DNA from: Biformimicrobium ophioploci
Lineage (GTDB): Bacteria; Pseudomonadota; Gammaproteobacteria; Pseudomonadales; Cellvibrionaceae
NCBI RefSeq assembly: GCF_030270605.1
Contig: NZ_BSYJ01000005.1
Span: 186,001 to 250,000, forward strand
DNA: 64,000 nucleotides
Reading direction: 5' to 3'
Shown in pieces: positions 56,367 through 64,000 of the stretch. Position numbers and translations under genes: made by a program. Numbering within the stretch: position 1 is the stretch's first letter; each line of letters starts with the position of its first letter. The notes under the pieces are model-generated. The model was not told the origin of the DNA, did not search any database, and saw nothing but the letters and a program-made list of their open reading frames with translations.

Positions 56367-58739
56367 TCAGAAGCGGTAGTTGACGTCCACCCCGATAACA
56401 CGGCCGCGGGCCGGGTCGGTCATGGTGGCCGGCAGGTTGTACAGTGCCGCCGGGTAGCCCCAGTGGTAGTACTCTTCGCCAAGCGCATTCTGAACGTAGA
56501 TACCGGTTGTCCAGGCCTCGTCCAGGGCGCTCACGGAGGCGCGCAGGTTCAGCACACCGCGGGCATCCAGAGCCACCTCTTCCACATTCTCCAGCTCGGA
56601 GTACTGCTTGCCGGTGTAGCTGTACTCGGAAGACAGCGCCAGCTCACCAAAGCGGATCTCACGGGTGTAGGTCAGCGCTGCTGCACCGGAAAACTCCGGC
56701 GCGAAGGCCATGGTGTTGCCATCGCAGTCCTCACACAGGTCCGCCGGTGCACCGGAGAATTCGGTATCCAGCCAGGCAGCGCCCAGGAACAGGTCCAGAT
56801 TGTCGGTCAGCAGCCAGCGTGCATCGACCTCGAGGCCGCGGCCATCTACTTCACCGACGTTGCGGGTTACCGCTGCGGAGCCGATAAAGAAGGACTGCTG
56901 CAGATCTTCGTAGTTGTAGCTGAAGGCCGCTGCGTTCAATGCAAGGCGGTTATCCAGCAGGCGCGACTTCAGGCCAATCTCGTAGGAGAGGACGGTTTCC
57001 TCATCGAAGCTGTTGGGCTCAGCGTTGGAGGCATCAACAGTCCACTCGTACTCTTCCATCCACGCGTCAGGGTCCGCATCGAAGGCCGGGTCAGTAACCA
57101 GGTAGGTCAGGTAATCAAAACCGCCGGACTTGTAACCGGTTGCCGCGCTGGCGTACACAGTGACATCGTCGTTGAGGTCGTGATTCAGCGTTACCCGGCC
57201 AGTGACATTGCTCCAGGTCTTTTCACCGCTGATCGGGCCGTCGGTGAACATACCCTGGTAGTTCCAGCCACCAGTCCAGCTTTCCGGCCACTCCGCGTTC
57301 ACGGAGTAGTCCTTGGTGTCCTCTGTGTAGCGCACACCGAAGCCCAGGTTGGTCTTCTCGGTCAGGTCGTAACCGAAGTTACCGAACACGCCCCAGCCAG
57401 TGTACTTGCCCTTGGTCAGGGAATTTTCAACAGACAGCTTGTCAGTCGCGTACTCAAATACGTCGCCACCGGCATGGTCGGTACCGAAGAAATCATCCAT
57501 CGCCTCGGAAGTAGAGCCGTAACCGGAGTCTGGTAGCACCGCAACCAGGTTATTGGACAGCGCTTCACAGGTCTCGAACACAGCTGTTTCAGCAATGATG
57601 CCCTCGTCAGTGAAAATGCCATCACACAGGGAATCTTCGTTCGCGATACCCTGGAAGTCTGCGTCCAGCTTTTCGCTGTACCAGCTCACACCGGCAACCC
57701 AGGTAAACGGACCGGCATCAGTGGAGGTCAGGCGGAATTCCTGGCTCAGGAACTCACCGCTCTGGTCGCGGGTGTAGATATCGTTGGCGAAACCGGTACC
57801 GTCGAAGTCCTCAACGTAGCTATAGTTGTGGGTCTTGTAGCCGGTGATGGAGCTTAAAGTGGCTGCCTCGAGATCGCGCTCGATGGTCAGGATGACGTCC
57901 GCAATTTCGGACTCGTCCTTGCCCTGGGTGTCATTGAACACCTCATCCCAGTCGCCATCGGTATCGAGGGCACGGTAGACGGTGCCATCCCCGAGGCGAT
58001 CCTCGTACTGGGTCAACAGGGTCACAGTGGTGGCGTCGCCAGCCCATACGGAAGTCACGCGGGCAGCGGTCACTTCACTCGCACCCAGATCGCGGCCGCC
58101 AGCCAGGTTCTTGATGTGACCGTCCTGCGACTCGTGCATTGCAGCAACGCGGAATGCCAGGTTATCGGTGGCCGGCAGGTCGTAAGTCAGTGCGTAATTT
58201 TTCTGGCCGAACTGGCCAGCGCCCACGGTGATGTCCCCGGCAAAGGTATCGCCAGGCTTGTTGCTGACCATGGCAATTGCGCCGGATGCAGTGTTACGAC
58301 CGAACAGGGTACCCTGCGGGCCTTTCACGATTTCCACGCGCTCCATGTCGAACATGGTCGGGTTGGCACCGGTGCGACTCTGGTAAACGCCGTCCAGGAA
58401 CAGACCCATGGCCGGGTCACTACCACTGCCAAAGCCGTTGTTGTTCACACCACGGACGGAAACGGAATCAAAGAATGAATCCTGGGTCTCACCAGAGATA
58501 CCCGGGGTAATGGAAAACAGTTCCTTGAAGTCGGTGCGGTTGCCGGCTTTCAGTTCATCACCGCTAAATGCGCTGACGGACATTGGCACGTCCTTCAGGG
58601 TCTCGGCACGCATTTGCGATGTTACCACCACCTCTTCCAGCTCTGCTGCTGATACAGACGAGACAGTGACTGCAGCCGCACCGGACACGGCCAGGGCCAG
58701 CGCACGTTTGCGGAAAACATTTTTAGTGAGCACAGACAT
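56367..58739 (-). CDS. TonB-dependent outer-membrane receptor
   Basis: 790 residues. Signal peptide (ALALAVSGAAAVTVSSVSA), mature from AELEEVVVTSQMRAETLKDVP, which includes a TonB-box-like segment. Plug motifs SVRGVNNNGF, MGLFLDGVYQSRTG and VEIVKGPQGTLFGRNTASGAIAMVSNKPG; the barrel ends in a Phe (VDVNYRF). Substrate not evident; no siderophore or cobalamin genes are near. The gene has a double operator at 58881-58917 that matches the one in front of puuB and puuA, so the receptor may serve uptake of a polyamine- or amine-containing compound (inference). Confidence 0.93.
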   Translation of the reverse strand: MSVLTKNVFRKRALALAVSGAAAVTVSSVSAAELEEVVVTSQMRAETLKDVPMSVSAFSGDELKAGNRTDFKELFSITPGISGETQDSFFDSVSVRGVNNNGFGSGSDPAMGLFLDGVYQSRTGANPTMFDMERVEIVKGPQGTLFGRNTASGAIAMVSNKPGDTFAGDITVGAGQFGQKNYALTYDLPATDNLAFRVAAMHESQDGHIKNLAGGRDLGASEVTAARVTSVWAGDATTVTLLTQYEDRLGDGTVYRALDTDGDWDEVFNDTQGKDESEIADVILTIERDLEAATLSSITGYKTHNYSYVEDFDGTGFANDIYTRDQSGEFLSQEFRLTSTDAGPFTWVAGVSWYSEKLDADFQGIANEDSLCDGIFTDEGIIAETAVFETCEALSNNLVAVLPDSGYGSTSEAMDDFFGTDHAGGDVFEYATDKLSVENSLTKGKYTGWGVFGNFGYDLTEKTNLGFGVRYTEDTKDYSVNAEWPESWTGGWNYQGMFTDGPISGEKTWSNVTGRVTLNHDLNDDVTVYASAATGYKSGGFDYLTYLVTDPAFDADPDAWMEEYEWTVDASNAEPNSFDEETVLSYEIGLKSRLLDNRLALNAAAFSYNYEDLQQSFFIGSAAVTRNVGEVDGRGLEVDARWLLTDNLDLFLGAAWLDTEFSGAPADLCEDCDGNTMAFAPEFSGAAALTYTREIRFGELALSSEYSYTGKQYSELENVEEVALDARGVLNLRASVSALDEAWTTGIYVQNALGEEYYHWGYPAALYNLPATMTDPARGRVIGVDVNYRF

Positions 58740-58935
58740 CTTTGGGTCCTCGATGCTTATTGTTTATTTGGGTAACCACCACACCCGGCTTGAACAAGCA
58801 AACCTCACTGCGCATTGCACGTCCATGAACAATAAGCGCTGGAAATTCATCTCGGCCGGGTGACTGTGTTAATGCTCTATCGAATTAAACTTCGAATATG
58901 ATTCGAACTATTCTTCGAAATATCCTTGATATCAC
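58740..58935. other. Promoter region of the second TonB receptor
   Basis: 196 bp between puuB and the receptor, no gene. It contains three TTCGAA boxes and a TCGAAT box spaced 11-12 bp (58880-58919); these include the CGAA-N6-TTCG pair described separately. Confidence 0.7.
58881..58917. promoter_or_regulatory. Paired CGAA-N6-TTCG operators, TonB receptor promoter
   Basis: Site 1 CGAATTAAACTTCG (58881-58894) and site 2 CGAACTATTCTTCG (58904-58917), starts 23 bp apart. Between them the two sites also form the palindrome TTCGAATATGATTCGAA (58891-58907). The set lies 142 bp before the receptor start. By hand alignment, 25 of 37 bases are the same as in 60258-60294. Confidence 0.7.
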
Positions 58936-60240
58936 CTACCTGCCGAGCTTATCCAGAAGCCCGTAGTACAACATACCCGCTACAAGTCCTGGCCAGCGTA
59001 ACAGCGTGCCGCCTGGGAACGATTTCGTCGGAAGCGCGGACATTACATCAAACTTTTCCGCAGTACCAGCAATTGCTTCAGCAATCAACTTACCGGCAAA
59101 TGTGGCACTCGGGACGCCGTGCCCGGAATAGCCGTGGGCATAAAAAATATTTTTATCAATGCGCCCGTAATCCGGCATCCGGTTCAGGGTAATGGCCAAA
59201 GTACCGCCCCAGCCGAAATCGATTTTTGTATTTTCCAGCTGCGGATAAACACGCAGCATATATTTCCGAACAAATGCTCGGATATCCTGAGGGAAACGCG
59301 AGGTATAGTTTTCACCGCCGCCAAATATCAGGCGATTATCACCGGACAATTTCCAGTAATTGATAACAAACAACGTATCCTGAACCGCATGATCGTTGGA
59401 GATCAGTTCGTGGGCCAGCTCATCAGACAGCGGCTCGGTCGCCAGTACGAAATTGTTGATCGGCATCATGTGGCCGGCAAACGGCGCCTTTAGCTTGCCC
59501 AGATAGCCGTTACAGGCCATCACCACATAGCGGGCATTGACCTTGCCGAGTGCAGTATGCACCTCCGGCTTGTCACCGCCGTGGTAATCGGTCACGCGAC
59601 TGTTCTCGAAGATCTTTACCCCGGCCTTATCGGCTGCGGCGGCGAGGCCGAGCGCATAATTGAGCGGGTGCAGGTGCAGGGAGGCGCTGTCGATCACGCC
59701 AGCATGGTAACGCTCGGAACCAACCAGTCCACGCACCTCTTCCTCGGGCATGTAGCGAATCTGATCGTATCCGTATTCCTTCTGCAGGTGATCAGCCTCC
59801 TCTTTCAGCCAGGCATTGTGGCTGGGCTTGGCCGCGAGATGCATGATGCCGCGCTTCAGGTCGCACGGTATCTCATGCTTCTTGATCAGGGACTCCACCA
59901 ACTCAACGGCTTCCAGCCCATACTGCCAGAGGGTCTGGGCGATCTCCTTGCCCACCATCTTCTCCAGGTCATCCTGCCCCTTGCGCTGGCCGACCCCCAC
60001 ATGACCGCCGTTGCGCCCTGAAGCGCCCCACCCTACACGCTCACCTTCGAGCAGAACTACGGAATAGCCCTGCTCTGCCAGATGCAGTGCCGCGGAAAGG
60101 CCGGTGTAGCCTGCCCCGACCACGCAAACATCCGCCTCGACAGCCTCTTCGAGGCGCGGAAATTCGCGTATCGGCATCGCCGAGGCGGCATAATAAGAAT
60201 CTGCGTGGCCCAACAGCTTGGAAACCTGCCCTGCGGACAT
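58936..60240 (-). CDS. puuB: Gamma-glutamylputrescine oxidoreductase, PuuB-like
   Basis: 434 residues, DAO-type FAD oxidoreductase. Opening VCVVGAGYTGLSAALHLAEQGY is the FAD Rossmann motif, followed by GERVGWGASGRNGGHVGVGQRKG, which is typical of the PuuB/PuuR-type amine oxidases. The C-terminal part carries FGWGGTLAITLNRMPDYGRI and GYSGHGV. It oxidises gamma-glutamyl-putrescine to the aldehyde in the cytoplasm. Divergent from puuA across 185 bp. CTGGAG gives a good ribosome binding site. Confidence 0.88.
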   Translation of the reverse strand: MSAGQVSKLLGHADSYYAASAMPIREFPRLEEAVEADVCVVGAGYTGLSAALHLAEQGYSVVLLEGERVGWGASGRNGGHVGVGQRKGQDDLEKMVGKEIAQTLWQYGLEAVELVESLIKKHEIPCDLKRGIMHLAAKPSHNAWLKEEADHLQKEYGYDQIRYMPEEEVRGLVGSERYHAGVIDSASLHLHPLNYALGLAAAADKAGVKIFENSRVTDYHGGDKPEVHTALGKVNARYVVMACNGYLGKLKAPFAGHMMPINNFVLATEPLSDELAHELISNDHAVQDTLFVINYWKLSGDNRLIFGGGENYTSRFPQDIRAFVRKYMLRVYPQLENTKIDFGWGGTLAITLNRMPDYGRIDKNIFYAHGYSGHGVPSATFAGKLIAEAIAGTAEKFDVMSALPTKSFPGGTLLRWPGLVAGMLYYGLLDKLGR

Positions 60241-60257
60241 AGTGAACTCCAGAAATC

Positions 60258-60294
60258 CGAATTATCATTCATGTTTAATTTGAATAATACTTCG
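60258..60294. promoter_or_regulatory. Paired GAA-N6-TTC operators, puuA/puuB promoter
   Basis: Site 1 CGAATTATCATTCA (60258-60271) and site 2 TGAATAATACTTCG (60281-60294), starts 23 bp apart, exactly as before the TonB receptor. The two sites are also inverted copies of one another: CCGAATTATCATTCA against the complement of TGAATAATACTTCGG match in 13 of 15 bases. It lies 18 bp before the puuB start. Confidence 0.7.
60262..60289 (+). promoter_or_regulatory. Possible promoter of puuA overlapped by operators
   Basis: TTATCA (60262-60267) and AATAAT (60284-60289), spacer 16 bases. The -35 box lies in operator site 1 and the -10 box in site 2, which would suit repression. Confidence 0.4.
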
Positions 60295-60425
60295 GCTTTC
60301 TGTAATAATCAAAGCCTTCCTGCCCCAGGGGTGGGCCGTACAGGAGCCAATCCCGGCGGCGCACTAAAATAGCAATGCTCGCAAACGGGGATGCGTGCAC
60401 CCAAAACCACATTAATAGGTGTCCC

Positions 60426-61760
60426 ATGGAAACGATTCGGCAATGGCTAAAAGAAAACCGTATAACGGAGGTCGAATGCATTGTGCCGGATATGGCAGGT
60501 AACGCCCGCGGCAAGTTCACGCCGACGGATAAGTACCTGTCTCAGAATAACCGTCTGCCCGAGAGTATCCTCGTTCAGACCGTAACCGGCGACTATGTCG
60601 ACGAACATGACGAGCTGGTCAATCCGGCCGATACCGACATGATCCTGGTGCCGGACCCGAATGCAGTCCGCATCAACCCGTGGGCAAATGAGCCCACGGC
60701 CCAGATCATCCATGACTGCTATACGCGTGACGGCGATCCACACCCCATCAGCTCGCGAAACATCCTCAAGCTTGTACTGGAGAAGTACAAGGAGAAAGGC
60801 TGGAAGCCCGTTATTGCACCGGAAGTAGAGTTTTACCTGGTGCAGCGCAACCTCGACCCGGACGAGCGACTGAAACCGCCAGTGGGACGTTCAGGGCGCT
60901 CCGAGCGTACGCGCCAGTCCTACAGCATTGACGCGGCCAACGAATACGAAAACTTCGTCGAGCTGATGTACGACTACTGCGAGAAGATGAACCTGGATGT
61001 CGACACGCTGATCCATGAAAGCGGCTCGGCACAGATGGAAATCAACTTCCTGCACGGTGACCCGCTGGATCTGGCCGACCAAGTATTCACCTTCAAACGC
61101 ACCGTTCGCGAAGCTGCGCTGCGCCAGAATATCTATGCGACCTTTATGGCAAAGCCGATGGCAGATGAGCCCGGTAGCGCACTCCACTTGCACCAGAGCC
61201 TGGTCGACATCGAAACCGGCCGTAATATCTTCGTCGACGAAAATGGCCAGGAAAACGACACTTTCCGCCACTTTATCGGCGGCATGCAGGAATACATCCC
61301 GGGATTTATTTCGTTCTTCGCGCCGAATGTAAACTCCTATAGGCGCTTCACGCCGGACATAGCGGCGCCAACCAGCCTGCACTGGGGTTACGACAACCGC
61401 ACTACCGGCCTGCGGGTTCCTGACAGCTCACCGGAAGCCAAGCGCCTGGAGAATCGCTTCCCTGGCGCGGACTGTAATCCCTACATTGCCATCGCGGCCT
61501 CCCTCGCCTGTGGTTATCTGGGTATCGTCAACAAGGTCAACCCGACAGCGCCTTATGAAGGAAGCTGTGCGCACGAGCCTATCTCACTGCCCCGCTCCCA
61601 GGAGCATGCATTGAGGCTACTCGCGGATTGCCCGGAAGCAACGGAAATGTTCGGAGATGTATTCGTGCGTGCATGGCACGCCATCAAGCGAGACGAGTAC
61701 GAGGAATTCAATCGTGTGATCAGCCCGTGGGAGCGCGAGTACCTGCTCCTCAGTGTCTAA
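60426..61760 (+). CDS. puuA: Glutamate-putrescine ligase, glutamine synthetase family
   Basis: 444 residues from the ATG at 60426 (METIRQWLKENRITEVECIVPDMAG). Glutamine synthetase fold: beta-grasp domain to ~110, then ATP/glutamate site with PEVEFYL, LIHESGSAQMEINFLHGD, KPMADEPGSALHLHQSL, NVNSYRRF, WGYDNRT and ENRFPGADCNPYIAIAASLACG. Length and sequence fit PuuA, which ligates glutamate to putrescine, rather than GlnA, since the adenylylation loop is absent. An upstream in-frame start at 60375 would add 17 residues and is rejected. Confidence 0.9.
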   Translation: METIRQWLKENRITEVECIVPDMAGNARGKFTPTDKYLSQNNRLPESILVQTVTGDYVDEHDELVNPADTDMILVPDPNAVRINPWANEPTAQIIHDCYTRDGDPHPISSRNILKLVLEKYKEKGWKPVIAPEVEFYLVQRNLDPDERLKPPVGRSGRSERTRQSYSIDAANEYENFVELMYDYCEKMNLDVDTLIHESGSAQMEINFLHGDPLDLADQVFTFKRTVREAALRQNIYATFMAKPMADEPGSALHLHQSLVDIETGRNIFVDENGQENDTFRHFIGGMQEYIPGFISFFAPNVNSYRRFTPDIAAPTSLHWGYDNRTTGLRVPDSSPEAKRLENRFPGADCNPYIAIAASLACGYLGIVNKVNPTAPYEGSCAHEPISLPRSQEHALRLLADCPEATEMFGDVFVRAWHAIKRDEYEEFNRVISPWEREYLLLSV

Positions 61761-61780
61761 AGCCCTTTCCCTCTGGCAAT

Positions 61781-61819
61781 AAAAAAGCGCGGCACCGCTA
61801 GGGTGACCGCGCTTTTTTT
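61781..61819. terminator. Bidirectional terminator, puuA / alanine symporter
   Basis: AAAAAAGCGCGG/CCGCGCTTTTTTT outer stem with inner CACC/GGTG hairpin. T-runs on both strands serve the convergent genes ending at 61760 and 61872. Confidence 0.93.
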
Positions 61820-61871
61820 GTGACTGGCCGCAACTACTTGTGATTGCAGCCAGCGCCTCCGATTTCGAATC

Positions 61872-63587
61872 TTACTCGGCTTTATGCGCAGCAGCTGCCA
61901 TCTTGGCCTTTTCGGATTTCTGCGCATCGCTTAGGTACGCTTCTGTTTCCCAGTACTTGTTCACTGTGGACTTCATTTCCCTGTGAAGCACGGAGATACC
62001 GAACAGGTTCGGCAGCGTCATCACCACAATCGCAACTGCAGACAGATTCCAGATCACGGTGGTGTCCTCAATGGCGGCCCAGAAAAACGCAATCACGTAC
62101 ACCAGGCGATACGGCATCACCGCGCGCGGACCAAACAGGTAGGTCATGGAGCGGTCACCGTAGTAGGACCAGGCGATCGCAGTAGAGAACGCAAACAGCA
62201 GGATGCCAAAGGTCACGATCAGGCTGCCATACTCACCAAACAGGCCGCGCTGGAATGCGCGATTGGTCAGTGCGACCGAGTGCACCAGGGAATCACCCCA
62301 GACCTCGATATTCTGGTTTACCAGCTGGCCGCCCCTGACTTCCAGATTGCCGGTGAACAGATCTTCGCCCACCTGATAACGGACATTTTCTGCCACAGAG
62401 CGGGCGTGGATCACGGTGAATTCTTCATCGCTGATCGCCGAGCCGTTGTAAACAAAAATAGTGCCGTCGAACGGCTCTACCTTGGAGTCGCCATTGCTCA
62501 GGAAGCCGAACAGTTCCTGCACATGCTCATCATTGCCGTCGGTGTACTGGCCAGCAACAATTTTCATGTCCGCACTCTGGAACAGGTTCTCATGCTTTTC
62601 AGTCCAGACGCCGGAAGAAAGGATTACCAGGCCGGTCAGGGTACAGATAATAATGGTATCGATGAACGGCTCGAGGATGGACACCATACCCTCGGATACG
62701 GGCTCGTTAGCGCGGGCTGCGGCGTGTGCGATCGGCGCAGAGCCCTGCCCCGCCTCGTTGGAGAAGAGGCCACGGTTCACGCCGCGATTGAATGCATAGG
62801 CAAAGCTGGCACCGAGGAATCCACCTGCTGCAGCGGAACCGGTAAAGGCGTCACTGAAGACAGACAGGAAAGACGGAACGATATTTTCGAGGTTGGCAAA
62901 GATTACCGCCAGCGCACCAATGATATAGAGCACCGCCATTACCGGCACAATGGTGGAAGTGACCTTGGCAATCCGGCTGATGCCGCCGATGATCACCATG
63001 CCAAGCAGCACCGCCAGCACGCCACCGGTTACCGCCTTACTCAGGCCGAAGGTATCGTGCATCGCCTGGGCGATGTTGTTGACCTGCGGCAGGCTGCCCG
63101 TGCCAAACGAGCTGATTACGGTGGCGATGGCGAACAGTACCGCAAGCCACTTCATGTTCAGGCGCTTTTCCATGTAATACATGGGGCCGCCCGCCATGGT
63201 GCCGTCTTCGGTTCTTTCGCGATACTTGTGAGAAAGCGTCACTTCCACAAACTTCGTTGTCATGCCGAGAAAGGCAGTAACCCACATCCAGAACAGCGCG
63301 GCCGGGCCGCCGAGGAAGATAGCAAGGCCTACACCGCCGATATTACCGGTACCCACGGTACCGGAAAGCGCGGTACTCAATGCCTGGAAGTGCGAGGTAT
63401 CACCCGGTGCACTGGAATGGTCGTACTTACCACGTACCACCTTCAGCGCATGGCCGAAATAACGAATCTGGGGGAAGCCCAGGTAGAGCGTAAAAAACAG
63501 GCCGACGCCCAGCAGGACCCACGGAAACCAGGGCGCTGAGCCCAGCATCCCATCCATGGTCAAAAGTAGATTATTGAACGACTCCAA
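61872..63587 (-). CDS. Alanine/glycine:sodium symporter family protein, with extra domain
   Basis: 571 residues; family members are normally ~450-490. The transport core is typical: [36 protein letters not shown], and [29 protein letters not shown], with about ten membrane helices. Between the SSGVW at ~328 and a later helix there is an extra hydrophilic stretch of about 100 residues (~329-432), rich in Asp, Glu, Gly and Val and predicted to fold as a small beta-rich domain. It would lie on one side of the inner membrane. The function of the insert is unknown. Substrate is probably alanine or glycine. Confidence 0.9.
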   Translation of the reverse strand: MESFNNLLLTMDGMLGSAPWFPWVLLGVGLFFTLYLGFPQIRYFGHALKVVRGKYDHSSAPGDTSHFQALSTALSGTVGTGNIGGVGLAIFLGGPAALFWMWVTAFLGMTTKFVEVTLSHKYRERTEDGTMAGGPMYYMEKRLNMKWLAVLFAIATVISSFGTGSLPQVNNIAQAMHDTFGLSKAVTGGVLAVLLGMVIIGGISRIAKVTSTIVPVMAVLYIIGALAVIFANLENIVPSFLSVFSDAFTGSAAAGGFLGASFAYAFNRGVNRGLFSNEAGQGSAPIAHAAARANEPVSEGMVSILEPFIDTIIICTLTGLVILSSGVWTEKHENLFQSADMKIVAGQYTDGNDEHVQELFGFLSNGDSKVEPFDGTIFVYNGSAISDEEFTVIHARSVAENVRYQVGEDLFTGNLEVRGGQLVNQNIEVWGDSLVHSVALTNRAFQRGLFGEYGSLIVTFGILLFAFSTAIAWSYYGDRSMTYLFGPRAVMPYRLVYVIAFFWAAIEDTTVIWNLSAVAIVVMTLPNLFGISVLHREMKSTVNKYWETEAYLSDAQKSEKAKMAAAAHKAE

Positions 63588-63671
63588 AACGTCCCCCTCA
63601 ACTTGATCAATTATTATCTTTATCCGGTCGGGCCCGGACGAAGGATTCCGGTGATATAAGGCGGCAGATTA

Positions 63672-64000
63672 TCAGTTTACGCACTGCCTGACCATCTGCT
63701 CGCGCTGCGGGAAAAGCCCGAACAGCCCGCCTGTATGAATAAAGACCAGGTCCCTGCACCCCTCGTATCGGCCGAGCTCTATATCCCGCAACAGGCCATG
63801 GAACGCCTTGCCGGTATATACCGGATCAAGAACAATGCCCTCGAGCGCTGCCAGCTCCCGGATTGTTGAAAAAACATCCTCTCCAGCAACGCCGTAGCCG
63901 GGGCCGATATAGTCTGCGTTCACGTTGACCTGCATACCACACAGGTCCGCTGAAACACTGTAAAGGCTCTGCCAGTGTTCGACATCCTCAGCGACCTTAT
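63672..64000 (-). CDS. D-cysteine desulfhydrase / ACC deaminase-like enzyme, 3' part
   Basis: The last ~110 residues of a PLP enzyme; the frame continues past the right edge of the window and the ATG at 63935 is internal. Conserved family piece NADYIGPGYGVAGEDVFSTI, then LEGIVLDPVYTGKAFHGLL and FIHTGGLFGLF, which hold the phosphate-binding and product-side residues of the fold-type II PLP enzymes that act on D-cysteine or aminocyclopropane carboxylate. The catalytic Lys is outside the window. Upstream residues read ...WQSLYSVSADLCGMQVNVN. Confidence 0.85.
   Translation of the reverse strand, partial: KVAEDVEHWQSLYSVSADLCGMQVNVNADYIGPGYGVAGEDVFSTIRELAALEGIVLDPVYTGKAFHGLLRDIELGRYEGCRDLVFIHTGGLFGLFPQREQMVRQCVN

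Larger units (their letters stand above)
60241..60425. other. Divergent puuB / puuA promoter region
   Basis: 185 bp with the double operator (60258-60294) next to puuB. A plus-strand promoter candidate overlaps it. Confidence 0.65.

Noticed and set aside
61983-63539. A 518-codon open frame on the plus strand over the alanine symporter
   Set aside because: The translation is Arg/His/Gln-rich with no hydrophobic core or family trait, and it is antisense to a clear transporter gene.

Overview
The window reads as a chromosomal segment of a marine-type gammaproteobacterium. The gene families and gene order (rarA-crcB-serS-cysG, gspC-M, etfBA facing an ETF-QO gene, uvrY-uvrC-pgsA, comEC-exbBD-msbA-lpxK-kdsB-murB, cysB) are like those of Pseudomonas relatives. 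Two large TonB-dependent receptors, a full type II secretion operon and a gammaproteobacterial-type porin point to the Cellvibrionales, perhaps near Microbulbifer; that placement is inference. Coding density is high, the base composition is moderately GC-rich, and I see no prophage, insertion sequence, integrase, rRNA operon or CRISPR array.

Layout. 1-4402 (+): end of rarA, crcB, serS, cysG, a small membrane protein. 4459-9762: a periplasmic Ntn-type acylase (-) divergent from a TonB-dependent receptor (+). 9939-15503 (+): DUF411 metal-binding protein, cardiolipin synthase, Prc protease, exonuclease III. 15558-18377 (-): a hybrid histidine kinase whose phospho-acceptor His and N-box Asn are replaced, then two small proteins. 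18483-28872 (-): the operon gspC-D-E-F-G-H-I-J-K-L-M (transcribed from right to left). 29022-32795: etfBA (-) divergent from the ETF:ubiquinone oxidoreductase gene (+). 32858-34979: DUF1285 protein, TetR regulator, acyl-CoA thioesterase II. 35075-36551: tRNA-Pro(CGG), trmH, tRNA-Cys(GCA), tRNA-Leu(TAA). 36622-40281 (-): Cys-containing lipoprotein, pgsA, uvrC, uvrY. 40471-40580: three tandem palindromic hairpins. 40579-49671 (-): comEC, exbB, exbD, msbA, lpxK, kdsB, murB, alkB. 49752-56238: amidohydrolase, porin, cysB, universal stress protein, 5'-nucleotidase, TetR. 56367-61760: second TonB-dependent receptor, puuB (-) and divergent puuA (+). 61872-64000 (-): alanine/sodium symporter with an extra hydrophilic domain, and the end of a D-cysteine desulfhydrase-like enzyme.

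How the genes work together. The gsp operon encodes the exporter for folded exoenzymes. Its partner inner-membrane peptidase (GspO/PilD) is not in the window. The comEC-to-murB block serves DNA uptake, lipid A/KDO synthesis and export, and peptidoglycan synthesis. etfBA plus ETF-QO feed electrons from fatty and amino acid oxidation into ubiquinone, and the TesB thioesterase is nearby. puuA and puuB convert putrescine to a gamma-glutamyl intermediate and oxidise it.

Most noteworthy: a pair of CGAA-N6-TTCG-type palindromes with exactly 23 bp between them occurs both in the puuA/puuB divergent promoter (60258-60294) and in the promoter of the neighbouring TonB-dependent receptor (58881-58917). 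This suggests one regulator ties an outer-membrane receptor to putrescine catabolism. Also worth attention are the degenerate histidine kinase, a possible structured small RNA ending in a minus-strand terminator near 35240, and the hairpin array at 40471-40580.
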